DNA of 64,000 bases, taken from assembly GCA_013397115.1 (NCBI GenBank), contig VWZW01006255.1:1903270-1967269 (forward strand). The letters are read 5' to 3'. Within the stretch, counting starts at the first letter, position 1, and every line of letters begins with the position of its first letter. Under the pieces are notes generated by a model, which worked only from the letters and a program-made list of their open reading frames with translations, ran no database searches and was not told where the DNA came from. Position numbers and translations under genes: made by a program. This DNA is from Edolisoma coerulescens. Lineage: Eukaryota > Chordata > Aves > Passeriformes > Campephagidae. Positions 41,191 through 53,389 of this stretch are shown piece after piece.

Positions 41191-44100
41191 TCCCTTTTCC
41201 CCTTCAAATATAGTTTAATCTCTTCCAGTGAGCCCTGCTAACTCCTTTTCCCCTTTCGAGACACGTGTACCCTGTCTATTTCCAGCAGGCCTGGTGTTGT
41301 GTAAACTGACCCATAATAAAAAAAAACCCAAATTCTGCCAGTGACACTAGGTTCAGAGACAGATATTAATCTTATGGAATTTCATGTTTTTTCCCTCATC
41401 ATGAGCTGCAACCAGAAAGATAGAGGAGAGCACTACTTGTGCTCCTCAGCCCTGTTGATATTGGCTTCTTTTATAAAATGCTTTCAGTCTTATTGAAGAA
41501 AAATAACCTGGAAGAGAAATACTACTATTGCTTGGCTGATTCAGTCCTTGCTATTTTCTCATCACAATCACAGGAACAGAAGTGTTGAACAGCCGCAGAG
41601 CCCGAAAGCTCCCCAACCTACAGAAGTTCCTCCTAAGCACAGGAGTGAAGGGCTCGGAGCCCTCCTAGACTCTCTGGCATCTCGTCAGAATGGCAGTGGG
41701 TCTGCCAGTACAGAGACTTTTTTTAACTTTCAGCTTTCCAAAAGCTTTCTAGTCCAAGCATTTATTTACTTTTTATACTGGAAGGGAAAAATAGAAGAGA
41801 AAATAAAGGTTGGACAATTTTCATGTTGCACATAAGTGATTCCAGTTTCTGATCCAGTTGCAAGAGTAAACTCCTCCTGTTGTGCCACCCAAAAAGACTG
41901 GAAAATGTCCATTCTAATTGTTTTCCCTAGGCAATGCTGAGTGAATGTTCAGCTCCCCGAGGCTGAAGTGTACTGATATAAATTTACTGTGATAGAGCCG
42001 CACTGCTGCTGATTGTTGCAGAACTACCACTGAGTAGTAAATGCTTCACTGCTCTGTTACCCGGGGGGGCTGAGCATTAACTACACTATTGAACAGCAAA
42101 TGCTTATCATCCCCTATAATTCAAACTATATAAATCACTGAAGAGAGACAATGTGCCTACAGGGAACTCACATGGTCTATAAAAATGTAAAAATCAGAAC
42201 TATATTTAGCTGAGAGAGCAATACTTAAAAAAAGAAGAAAGTATTCAAAAGATAATGTCAGACATTAAACTTATCTTCATTTCAATCTACCCAAGGTTTG
42301 GTGGAGTTTAATCTTCTCTGCAAACATTTTCATCATTAGCAATATTTAAAAAAATAGGATTAACAAATAAAAGCTGTTACTCTTCTCTCTCCCCCATCCT
42401 CCAACCATTCATGCAGCACATAGAATGACCTCTTTTAAGCCCATCCTTAGAGCAAAGCAAAACGCAAGCATTTTTTATTCACTGAGAAAAGCATTTCTAC
42501 TTTGCTTAAAAATATAATAGAAGGCTTAAGATATCTTGCTTGTAAACCACTGTAACCACTGAAAGCGGAAGACACAGTTCCCTTTTGTTTAAAGACAATT
42601 CCTCAAATGTAGGGCTTATGCAAGGTTCATTGCACTGAGAGGAAAGGCAAGTAAAAACATTCCTCCAAGGCACTGTGCTGTGACTGAGGCCATAAACTTT
42701 CATTCCTATATAAGCAAACACTTTATGTGAGGTGGACAAAAGTAGTTCCATTACTGTCAATGAATTACTTGTGGCTGTGAAGTTAAATACACGTGACCAT
42801 TTGAAGCATCAGAGAACTTTATAATAAGCTGGTGCTGCATAATCCTTAATGTACACATAAGAGCTGTTTTCTGTTTTGGCCTTCACCATGCAATAACCTC
42901 TGGACCGGCCACACCATGTATTCACAATGCAATTTATTGCAGAGCCAAGGCCTTCAATACATTCTATATTAAAAAACAAAACCATCCCCAAACATCTATC
43001 CGTAGAGAAATAAAACATGGTAACCTTTAATACACAAATGCAATTACAGAAAAAGACAAAGAGCAAAACCAGATGAGAAAGGCCTCAGGGGAGAAGTGCT
43101 GTGGGACTTTCTGAGTGCTCCATGTAGCATTCAGAGAGCTGATGAAAGAGAGGTTTGAGAGCAGAGCTGGAAAATGATCAGAAGCAATCAATGTTTCAAA
43201 GAGGTCAGAACAAAATCAAATAAGGGTACTAAGCTTTATTCTTAATCCACAGACAACTTTGTAGCATCTCACTAAGATCTATCCTTCTTGAAGATGTTTT
43301 AATGAAACAAAGAAGATTTTGATTTTTTAATCTTATGAAAGGTGATGTCATCAACAACTTGTGTTTGATTTTTTTTCCCTATACAGAGAAAATACCTGTA
43401 CTTGATCAGCATGTGTCCTACCATATTTTGTGAGCCTGAGCTAACCAAGGGTAATAACTGATTTTAAACAAAAATATCATTAAACTGTGAAAATATGTTT
43501 GAAACACTGAGAGAAGTAACATGAGGTATGGTTTAATTAGACAATCAGAAAAGAGTTCTCCCAGCACACAAAACCATGTACATACAAGATTACTTTGTAA
43601 GAATGAAGCAAATAATGCCAACATACTTCAGATGTTCTATCAGGGCATCTCATTATCAAGGGAGATAAGATCTTTCTGTATATACTTGCAATGTGGCTTG
43701 AAGATGTTGCTTTCAGTTGTCTTCAGACGAAGAGCAGATGATTAACTCTAAAAAAAATCAAGGAAGTTCAGAGAAAACCAATGAAATTTCTAAAGGCAAT
43801 CTGGTCTTCTAAAGGCTACTATTTCATGCAGTCCATGGCTTTATCTCCTGTGGGCTATTATATGTTCATCAGGAGGTCAACACTGAGAAGAGAGAAGACT
43901 ATACTAAGAAATCGTAGTGAAAAAATGCTTAATTTGTGATTAAGAGCAGAAAAATTAATGTGATGCAGCAGTAGTTTAATATGCTGGCAAAACGAACACT
44001 TACAAGTAATCCTCCAAAATGTACACCAGCTGCAGAATTCCAGATGAATTTAAGATGTTCATCCCACAGGACCACTCAATGAAAATGAGCTCATGCTTCA

Positions 44101-45140
44101 GGATTTTCAGATCAGAGCCATATGCTGTACAGTAACACATTTGCAATATTAGTACCTTGCAGTAAATTTCTTAGAGCATTATTGAATCTCATTTCCAATC
44201 CCCACAGTCAGCAAACTTCTCTCATTTCCCTATGGACATAACCCTGTTGGATCAGCCTTACTTGACATTACTCTGGTACTAGGCTGAGAGTATATTCCAC
44301 GTTTGACTAAACATTAGATAGCCATAACTTCTGGTGATGAACAATTTAATTGATTTTAAAAATTTTCTGGTGATGTTACTCAGCAGTTGGTGGAAACTGC
44401 TGCAGTTCCAGGAGTGGAAATGGGGGGTGACACTTCTGAGGGTCAGCTGGGCAGCCTGCAGCACCCAGCAACCGTGGGAATGCTGGCATGAGTGTGGATC
44501 AGGTGTACACAGACCCTTCCTCTTCTTGCATGTCAGGAAGTCTCATGAAATAGAAACAGACTTTTTATTTTATTTAGTTTATTTGTCTCCTAAAAATTTT
44601 TAGCTTTCTGTTGATGAAAACTAAATATCTGTAAGCAAAAAAAAAAAAAAAGCCTCTTAAAACTTAATCTAATTTGCCTTATGTTCGAGACCCACTATTA
44701 CACCCCAAGCTCATTATGTCTGACCTAAAAAGAATATTAAAAATCTCATTATTTTGTTGCTGGATTTTCTACTTAATTATTACCACAACAGGCAGGTAAT
44801 CATTATGATGATTAATCAAGACTGAGACGTAAATAACTCACATAGGGGTTAATAATCAGATAATAACAGTAAGCACTGTTTCTATATAATTAAGTCAAAT
44901 GACATGATTTATACTGGTGCAAACCTACCTTCAGAATGCGACATTTAAGGATTTTACTGTCTTTTCAAACAGCCCTATACTTTGCAAGCCTACAGTATCT
45001 GAAGGCTGCTTAAACTCTGAACTTTTGACATTGAAGAAATTTGAATTGAAGGGAGACATTTTTCTTCAAAATTGTAGTAATCTATTTGCCATCAATGTTG
45101 GCTACCATTTAAAAAATTTTCCTTTTCGATAGCCCACGCT
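41191..45140. other. Non-coding stretch, no gene seen
   Basis: Mostly AT-rich. At 41570-41720 there is a GC-richer piece with several CpGs inside a 95-codon plus frame (41548-41835), discussed as a finding. A run of seven G occurs near 42063-42069 and an A16 homopolymer at 44637-44652. The A16 run has no AATAAA at the usual distance upstream, so I do not call it a retrocopy tail. Confidence 0.55.
44637..44652. repeat. A16 homopolymer
   Basis: An uninterrupted run of sixteen A. No polyadenylation signal or recognisable retrocopy lies just upstream. Confidence 0.85.
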
Positions 45141-45310
45141 TCACAGAATGGCTGAGGGTGGAAGGAATCTATGGAGATCTTCTTGTCCAACCACCCCAGC
45201 TCAAGCAGGGCCACCCTAATTGATTGCCTCCAGAAACTTCATCTCCTGTGCATCATAATAGTCCTGTAGGAACATGCTGAACTTCTAATGTGGCCAATGA
45301 TGAAACTCTC
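45141..45310 (-). mobile_element. CR1 LINE fragment, short and diverged
   Basis: The plus strand reads TCACAGAATGGCTGAGGGTG and continues 'gaaggaatctatggagatcttcttgtccaacca', then 'ctcaagcagggccacc'. This is the reversed 3' end of a CR1 subfamily whose consensus has GGAGATCATCTAGTCCAACC and CTCAAGCAGGG. Matching is clear to about 45236. Beyond that, 'gatgaaactctcc' may match the consensus 'gatggagactcc', so the end is tentative. The sense strand is minus. No coding capacity remains. Confidence 0.85.
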
Positions 45311-46348
45311 CCTGATTTTCTAAAACCAATATATGACTTATAACATAGAGGCTTTCTTCTATCTACTCATAATTGGAAGGAAGTGTTAGTTGCAATTCTT
45401 AACAGTTGTGTAAGCACCAGCAGTGCTACATGTAAAGCAAAATAAGGCATTTCCAATCACATGCAAACCTAAAACAGGAAGGAATGTTCCATAAAAGCAA
45501 AGGTTTTCTCAAGCTATAGCCACTCAAGGAACAGCTAAGTATTTTTATATTAGTACTAAAATAACTTATATTGCTGTCTCTATTAACTCAAATCTCTTTT
45601 TCAATTATGTGCAAGTAAATGATAGGATGCAAGAAACATTTCCTAGATATAAATGCTATTTGAATGATTGCTTGAGAGGAATTCTGGAAGCTACTAACAG
45701 ATTTGCATTTTTGCTGAGGGCCAGATGTGAATCAACATTTCTAAGTTTGAGACAAAACTTACTTCTTGAGTAGTCCTACTGATTGAAATAAATTTTGGGG
45801 AAGGGGTAGGTTTTCGTTTACAGACCTTCCTAACGTGGGAAGATTTTCTAAAATGTGTTTTAGATTTATTTGTCTTTGCAATTTGTTATCCTTTGCCTCT
45901 CTTCTTACTTTTCTCATTCATCTTTCCGTAAACAATTTTACTTTAGCGCTTTGTTAGGATTGCACAGGCCTGAAAGCACAGGGACAGAATTGTAGGGTTA
46001 AGAGAAGAGGGGCCATTTTCCCACAGGGAGGATTTCCTGATTATTTAGCCACTCTTCCAAGCTTCAGAAGTTCCTGTAAAGCCCTGCCTTAATCTATTTA
46101 GTAACCATAGGGTTGCAAAGTGAGTCAGATGCAGAATTCAGGAAGGAAATTTCACAGAAATCCAAGGAGGGACAAACAGAGCTTTAGGGCTTGCTATCCT
46201 CACAGCATCAACAGGCACAGTTCATTCCACCAGTATAGCTTTTACAGCTGTGGTTGCCAGTGACATTAGGTTGGGACAATCTACAGCAACACATTTCAGG
46301 TGATAAGCTGGAAATTCTTGAGGAAAGAAAAGCAGAGATCTCCACACA
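45311..46348. other. Non-coding stretch, no gene seen
   Basis: AT-rich sequence between the CR1 fragment and the first of the paired direct repeats. No exon, RNA gene or repeat was recognised. Confidence 0.5.
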
Positions 46349-46443
46349 TTGTCTCTTCTCCACACATTTTTAGCTAGTTAAGATTGTTTAGACATTTTAA
46401 GACCATTAAGAATTAATATAAACAAAATTATATGAAATGTCAT
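46349..46443 (+). repeat. Direct repeat, copy 1 (about 93 bp)
   Basis: This segment runs from TTGTCTCTTCTC to TATGAAATGTCATT. It recurs 1,164 bp downstream in the same orientation with no gap in the alignment and about nine mismatches. It holds the block 'tttttagctagttaagattg', which is identical in both copies. Sequence on either side does not continue the match. It may be one member of an unlisted interspersed family or one arm of a local duplication. Confidence 0.9.
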
Positions 46444-47512
46444 TTTCAGGGAGGATCTTTATCCTTCTCCAGCACAGTGTCCAGGGGAATACAATGCAGG
46501 CAATATTTCTCCCTGACACTTATTGTACTGCCAGGATACCAAGTAACTATGAGCTGGATGGTCAATAATCCTGGAGATGTCTGGTTGAATAAAGTTGTAT
46601 CCACATTTGAATGCATACCTAAATAATTAGTGTCAACCTGACACCCGGCACTGAGGTAAAATATTCACTTTCATACTGTAGCAGCTCAGCAACAAATGCC
46701 AGAAATTTTTCATCAGGACCTATGCCTTATGAGATAAGGTTTTTTAGCACTTTTACAAACTTGTTTCCTTTTTCTACTCTGCATTTTTCACTGTTTTGCC
46801 TTATTTTATTAATGCCAGTCTGCTTGAAAAGGGCACAGCGAAAAGCAAGCATTCTGCAGGGTAAATGGGAAAAGAAATGGACAGAAGCTTCTCTTAAAAT
46901 GTCACTGCTCACAAAGAGCTCGTGGCAGACCAGCGTTATATAAGGCTGGGTTTTAAAGATATGTTGTTAAATATGTCCTGATCTCTCTCCTATTTCTAGC
47001 TTGCAATTTTAATCCTCTCCAAACTAAATTTTAATCTAAAAGTATTTTAATCTGTAACTTGTTACAATCCTTTGTCATGTTTTGTATCCACTGGAGCAAT
47101 GCTGCCCTGAATCAAGACAGAGTAGGAACATCATGGCTGTCAAAAGGTGTATCTGACAGAAGAAGTCATTGCTTTAGCAAAAAACCTCAAAGCCCTCTGT
47201 GCACAGCCTGACCCATTACAAGAACCTGTTGTGATGGTATTTGGGTTGCATACTGTTTTAGTGTGTCTTTAAGTCTATTTGCACATGGATTACACTGTCC
47301 TTTATGGTCAGCACTCAGGTTCTGAACAAAGCTGAAATTATCATCAGAGAAATTACATTTAACATGAATGTGGTCCTGGCACCAGTAGCTTTATTCTATA
47401 TTTTATATAAGAAACTGAATAAACTTAGATAAAATACAACTAATACACATATAAGGCTTTTGATGAATTCAGTCTAAAAATTAGAGAGGAACTGCATCGC
47501 AGTTTTTTGAGT
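46444..47512. other. Sequence between paired direct repeats
   Basis: About 1.07 kb of AT-rich DNA with no long frame, no retroviral-type domain and no recognised repeat. A 'tatataaggctggg' word at about 46937-46950 resembles a TATA box, but nothing else supports a promoter. If the repeats were LTRs, neither a primer-binding site nor a polypurine tract could be identified. Confidence 0.5.
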
Positions 47513-47607
47513 TTGTCTCCTCTCTGCACATTTTTAGCTAGTTAAGATTGTTTAGACATTTTACGACAATTAAGAATTAATATAAACAGAATTATATGAA
47601 GTGCTAT
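47513..47607 (+). repeat. Direct repeat, copy 2 (about 93 bp)
   Basis: Gap-free match to 46349-46443 with an offset of 1,164 bp. Differences visible by eye fall at the edges (three near the start, three near the end), with three inside. The level of identity, about 90 percent, is well above chance in AT-rich DNA. Confidence 0.9.
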
Positions 47608-50041
47608 TAAAATAATTTTTGCCTCACTGTAAAGTTCCAAAAGAAAATACTTTTCAAGCCTTCCTCCCTATAACAGATCTAAAATGTAACTGAACCATAC
47701 AGAAAACAGTAGATAAGAGTATTGGGAATCTTCCTACTTTAAGTGGATGTCAGCTAAGAGGAGTGATTATTTTCCAGGAAATGTTAAGTATAATCAGCAA
47801 TTTAACACCTTCCTTAACATCAGAGTGCTTTGATCGCCTTTTCAAGCAGTCCTGAGAGCAGGGTCTCTGTGGAGTCAACACACCTTGGTCTGTTCTGGGA
47901 CACTGCAATCTCCTACCACAGGAGAAATATAGAGTTCAGGCTAGGGTTTCCTTAGTACAAAACCAAAAGTGTGAGAGGAAGAATGGATTCTGGAGTGGGG
48001 CCATTATGGGCTCTGTCCTTGCCTGCACTGCTGTGGTGTTGAAGGCTTCCTCCCTCCCTCCCTCCCTTTAAAACCAGCTAAATCTTGCATTTGGGTTACG
48101 TTTCAGGTCTGTAAGTCAGGAGAAGATATTCAGTGAGGCTTATTCTTTGAATTGTTCCCAGTTTTCAGACTGGGACAATCTGAGATTGAGACAACTCCAG
48201 CAGTAAGTGCTGAAAATGCTCCTGGGCTTTTCATTCCTGTGCCTTGTTCATCATTTACCTTCACCAGCACCAACAGAAGCCCTGTTCAGATTGTAAATCT
48301 AAATCAGCTGTACATTGATCCCAGGAGGTCTGATTATATTTGTCCAAAATAATAGAGAAGCCTAGCTGACTCTAAAGAAAACTCTAAACTTCCCCACCTA
48401 ACAATTTAGATCGCAGATTAATGAGCTCTTAAGTAATTGGGTCAGCCATAAATAGGGCTGTTTGCAAAGACAAGAATACGTTAATCTGGAAAGGTCATAC
48501 TGCTCATATCACTGAGAAGTATTAGAGTATTTATAACCCAGTTTTGAGGATCAATTGCTTGCAGTCAGACTACATCTGTTCCTTTTAAATACATTCAAAC
48601 TAAAGAGTCCTCTGGAGGTTTCTTCCATGTAGTCTACAACAGAGAGTAAATACTTAGGTTCAAAGCAGAACAGATTTTGTGTAAGTATCTCCTATGAAGA
48701 GTTGCAAAAACCAGTATTGATTTCTGGATGTTTACTTCAGGAAAGAAGAAAAGGCTTACCTGGTGTTGGAGGTCTAAGGAATTATTACAGACAGGAGAAA
48801 AATCCCCAGGATCTGCTTCTTCAGTAGCTGTCTGATAAGAGATAAAATATTCTCTACAAACCTGGGTGCACCTTAGAGACATGTAGGGGCCTCTGCATTG
48901 TATCCCATGCTGTTACAGAAGGCTTTCTTTTCTCAGCTCTTGCAGGAACTCTGTATGTACCATGCTGAAGGGTAAATGATTTGTTTGGGGACTTCTGCCT
49001 GGTCTGACTGAACCTACTATTCCAATGGTCCTTGGAGGCATAAACTACAGTAAACCTAAAAAGGATATGATTTTACAACTTTCCTTGTCTGAGCTTGTTA
49101 TGGGAATATAGGAAACATCAGCACTGTAACACTGTGAACTGAAATTGCTCACTCCCTATTTACTCAGCTCAGGACATGCTCTACATTCTGTCTTGTTGGT
49201 TCCTGACCTCTTTGATCAGGTTATTAAAGAATGAGAATGGAAGTGGTTTTCTAAGCCATTCAATTAGAAATAAACTGCATAATATACTGTTGTCTTCATC
49301 AGATTCTGGAGGGTTTAAACCACATTGTTGTAGTCCTTATTTGATTTAGGCAAACAAACCCCCCTTATCATAATATGCAACTAAAATAGGATAATTTATT
49401 CCCTTAATCTTAATACAGTCCTGCTCTGTTGTAAAAAAAAAAGCCCAGCTTAAAGCTCCACCTGAAAGATTCACGTTTTGCATTGGGATCACGGGGGAAA
49501 TGGAAACATGAAAGCAGCCAAGAAACCCAATTAAGAACAGAGGTACTAAAACAGGCTAGTCTTAAAAAGTGTTGGAGGAAAGAACTGGTAGCTAAATCTG
49601 AGAAAACACCTCAAAAAAATAGTTTCATTGTTTCTATCTAATTCTTGCTGTTTATAAAATATGCATGACTTGACTGGGAAATTCATAAATATAAAACTAA
49701 TTTAAAATATATGTATGGGTAAACTTCTGTGAAGTCCATAGACATTACAAACCACAAGTGAATGTTCACCAGATGGCAGTGGGTGAGGCATTTGGACCAG
49801 CAGATGACTTTAATCTGGCATTAAATTTATTGCTATATAATCTAAGTAGTCTTATTAAATTTAAAATGCAAGAATTATAAAATTTTTGTTTCAAAATACT
49901 TGTTTGGAATATTTGAAATATAGTTTACACACCTCTAGAATAATTACAGAACAGAAAGTTTGTAGCAGAGACAGACGAAGGAAAGCATCAAAGTCATATT
50001 CAAAAGCAGAAAATTCAGCCAAATTCAGCCAAAAGAGTAAT
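47608..50041. other. Non-coding stretch, no gene seen
   Basis: AT-rich, containing the short TCCC repeat listed separately. A plus frame at 48152-48352 has an ordinary protein-like composition but is short and unrecognised (see findings). An exact 10-bp tandem duplication, AAATTCAGCC twice at 50011-50030, sits just outside the CR1 3' end that begins near 50042. Confidence 0.55.
48047..48067. repeat. (TCCC)n short microsatellite
   Basis: About five TCCC units, 21 bp, in a C/T-rich strand. Confidence 0.85.
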
Positions 50042-50460
50042 TAATCATAGAACCACAGCATAGTTTGGGTTGGAGGAGACCTTAAAGATCATCACTTGTT
50101 CCAACCCCCCTGCCATGGGCAGGGACACCTTCCTCTATCCCAGGCTGCTCAGAGCCCCATCCAGCCTGGCCTTGAACACTCCCAAGGATGGGGAACCCAC
50201 AGCTTCTCTGGGTAACCTGTGCCAGCACCTCACCACCCTCACAGGGAAGAATTTCTTCCTCATATCTAATGTAAACCTACTCTCTTTAAGTTTGAAGCCA
50301 TTCCCCATTGTCCTGTCACTACCTGCCCTTGTAAAAAATCCCTCCCCAGCTTTCTTGTGGCTCCTTTAGGTATTGGAAGGTGCTCTAAGGTCTCCCTAGA
50401 GTCTTTTTTCCAGGCTGAACAACTCCAGCTCTCTCAGCCTGTCTTCTTATAGAGCAGGTG
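50042..50460 (-). mobile_element. CR1 LINE fragment, 5'-truncated, well preserved
   Basis: The plus strand opens with AATCATAG-type tail sequence, then GTTTGGGTTGG, 'gaccttaaagatcatc', 'ccctgccatgggcagggaca', 'ggctgctcagagccccatcc', 'ggccttgaacactcccaagg', 'acctgtgccagcacctcacc', 'agggaagaatttcttcctc', 'gtcctgtcactacctgccct' and 'caggctgaacaactccagct', in the expected order for the last 400-450 bp of a reversed avian CR1. The sense strand is minus. It is close to the consensus and is likely the youngest of the three copies. It is too short to carry endonuclease or reverse-transcriptase domains. The abrupt end at about 50460 fits the usual 5' truncation. Confidence 0.96.
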
Positions 50461-51474
50461 TCTTTAGTTAAACATTCACTTCTGGAATATGCAGTTTTGG
50501 GTTGATTGAATGTTAAAGTGTTCCGTAGACTTCTGTGTGAGATATTGCAGTGATGGATCTTGATTTTACTTCTCACTTGAGGGCCTTCAGTCCTGGAGCC
50601 AGCTCTGGATTTTGCCACTCTCCTGAATTAATTCATTCTTATTCCAATACTGTCTAATTGGTGAAGGAGGTACAGAAGACACCAAAGATACCTTGCCAAG
50701 AATTCACTGTTTTTAAAACCATAGCTATAATTTTCCCCCTCTATGAATGTGCACATAGCCAGGGGAGTGAGGAAAGCCCAAAATATTCATCACCATGCGA
50801 CGCTGGCTGCTAGAAACAGAGAAAATGGTGCCTGTAACCTCCAGGGAGCTAGTTCATCATTAGATTAACCACCACTAGGGTAAGGCCATACATCATTAAA
50901 GATGACAGGCACAGTGTTGGCAATACAAGAATAATAAGTAGAACAACTTGCAGTGTCACTGTGCGTGGGAATGGGGGAGAAGTCTTATAGATGCTGCTGA
51001 GCAAGGGGAGGCTGAATAGGTAGTCATTACCTCAGGAGAAAAATTATAAACTGCATTCTTATTCAGCAGACGTGTCTTTGCTTATCAAGTTTATCTGCAT
51101 TTACAGTACACTATGAGAATCAAATACATCAGTTACTCAGTGTCTAAACATGCTTTTCCAACAAGAAAAATATGTTGCCTATCCTGATAAGAACTTAAAT
51201 GCTTTTCATTTAACCTTAGCTTTCTCTACGTCAGTTTTAATGACAAATTGCTATCTACGTGAAATGTTTTCCAGCTAAGCTCCTTAGCACAACATTGCTA
51301 GGGAATACTACAGCATGAATCTCCCTGTTCCTCACAGGAGTGCTCTCCTCAGGCACTTGCTGGTGTTCAGTGTGACCAGAAAAGGCAACCGGCTGAAGTC
51401 CTTTTGCACTCAGAAGATTTTAGAGTATTCAAGGATAAAATCCTTCAGAACAGTGGATGAGCAGTGCATCACTT
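50461..51474. other. Non-coding stretch, no gene seen
   Basis: Unique-looking AT-rich DNA between the CR1 fragment and the poly-T run. Nothing further was recognised. Confidence 0.5.
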
Positions 51475-51507
51475 CTTTTTTTTTTTTTTTTTTTTTTCTT
51501 TTTTTTT
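51475..51507 (-). repeat. Long poly-T run (poly-A on minus)
   Basis: A run of 33 bases, all T except one C. On minus it is a poly-A tail-like tract. About 54 nt upstream on minus there is an AATAAA (plus TTTATT at 51562-51567), farther than the usual 10-30 nt. It could be the tail of a minus-strand retrocopy or simply a homopolymer. Confidence 0.85.
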
Positions 51508-53389
51508 GAGTTAATAGAAGGAAAAGGTTTCATTTTGAGAGTTCCCCACAGAGGGCAGACATTTATTTACTAGGGACAGTGCAGACTCCCATGGCACCTA
51601 GCGTTCAACATCCTCATCCTCGGTTTAGTTTCAGCCCATCTCTACCTTTTCAATTTGCTTCAAAGTTTTATGAATTGAAATAAAAATACTTATAGAGAGT
51701 CAACACAGGTCAACTCTTTCTTCTGCAAATTAGCAAGCTCTGTACTGTTCAATATCTTGGCATCTCTGCCTTCCATGCAAAGCTGACAGGTCTTTGTTTT
51801 GCACACCCAATTTGTGTTGGTCATGGGATGCACCAACAAATAAACAAAGAAATCTTTCTCTGTTTATGCCTCTTACCAGTCTCTGAACCTGAACTATCTC
51901 AATCACCTCTTGTACTCTGTCTGATAAACTTGTCTATATCTTTTGTAATGTACCAGAAGTTGTAATGCTGTGCCATGTGAGGCTCTGGGAGCATTTCAAA
52001 CCATTATTTCCTTGGCTCAAGTCAATGCAACTTATTTAAAAAATATCTCTAGTTTTAGCAATCCAAATTAGCACTTAAGTTGCTTTTTCAGCAGAAGATC
52101 AGAACTAGAGATCAGAGTATGATTATTGACTTATAAATGTGAAAAAGTATACAACTTGTATGCATGACAGCAATCCTGTGCTTGAGGGTGCATAACCAAC
52201 TTAATATACCTAATAAACCATTCAATTTCTCATGTCTATGATTCCATGAACTTTTGAAAACAATGCCAGCTTCTTCCTATACTGTGTCATCAATACACTA
52301 CCCAATCAGTAAACTAGAGAATGGAGACAAAAATAAGCCAGCAAACCACTAATTTGTTTTATAACCTTTCAAAATTTTTATTTTTGACAGAAAAAAAAAT
52401 ATTTAGATAGTTAAACTTGTTAGCACATTCACGTAATGTCTTTAGAAAGTAGATTTTGGTACACTGGCAAAGGCCTTCATCACTTGCCCACTTCATGCTG
52501 TTACTAAATTCTCCAGGTTCAGGATAAGAAATGTGATCCTCATGGCCTCTGTCCTGAATTATGCAGCTGAGCCCAGAGAAGGGTGACGGTGTCACCTGCT
52601 GTGGTGGCGTGCCCCAGGGCACTGGTATAAATCCACAATAGCTCACACTTCATCTTGCCATAAGCTCTGCCCAGACAAATCCCCCACCCACTTTAACAAG
52701 GCTCTGCAAGGAGGGATATCTCCTCTTTCTACTTCCATGTTCCCCCTCTTCTCCTGTGTAGTCTCCTGCACACTTTAATAGACAAATGGGCCTAAAAATG
52801 GGGCTCTAACTACATAAAATACACTGAATTAGTTCACTTATCAATCAAGAAATTATGACTTACTGCCATGAATATTAACCAGCCAAAACAGGTGGAGCAT
52901 TAATGAAGATAGTGCAGATATACTTAATCAAAAAAATAATTTTGTAGTATGAAAGATAAACAACACCATTGGATAAATCCTGAAGACTTAGCAAAACAAA
53001 AAACCTTCTTGTTTATACTTTTCTCAGAGTAGAGTGGCCTAAGTCTTCAATTAATCTTAAAAATCAGAATAGAAAACAACTCCCACAAAAACCCCTTAGT
53101 ATGTGTCTTCTGGAGGGAAAAAAAAACCTCTTTAGTTAGAACGGGATATTATTTATGTATCTAGATTTTAATTGCACTCATCTGATATACTCATTACAAT
53201 TATTTTCATTACAATCAAGCTTTTCACTGTTTTCTAGCTCCATTAGACTCTACTATTCATGGAATGGAAAAAAAAACAGGTTCTGAACAAAATTATGGCA
53301 CCAGACATCCCTTGAATCTGAATTGAACCCTATTTCTTCTCATAGGAATACTCCTATTTAAATGGATATGACACAGTTCTAAAAGCCTG
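51508..53389. other. Non-coding stretch, possible retrocopy remnant at left edge
   Basis: Apart from the possible minus-strand retrocopy beginning at about 51508, this is AT-rich sequence. Its frames reach at most 95 codons (52359-52646, minus) and have no recognised domain. Confidence 0.5.

Noticed and set aside
44637..44652. A16 run as a retrocopy tail
   Set aside because: No AATAAA at the expected distance and no transcript-like sequence upstream.
46937..46950. TATA-box-like word TATATAAGG
   Set aside because: Isolated in AT-rich DNA without initiator, GC box, downstream frame or retroviral LTR features.
50070..50369. 99-codon plus frame
   Set aside because: It lies inside the reversed CR1 fragment and is antisense to the element.
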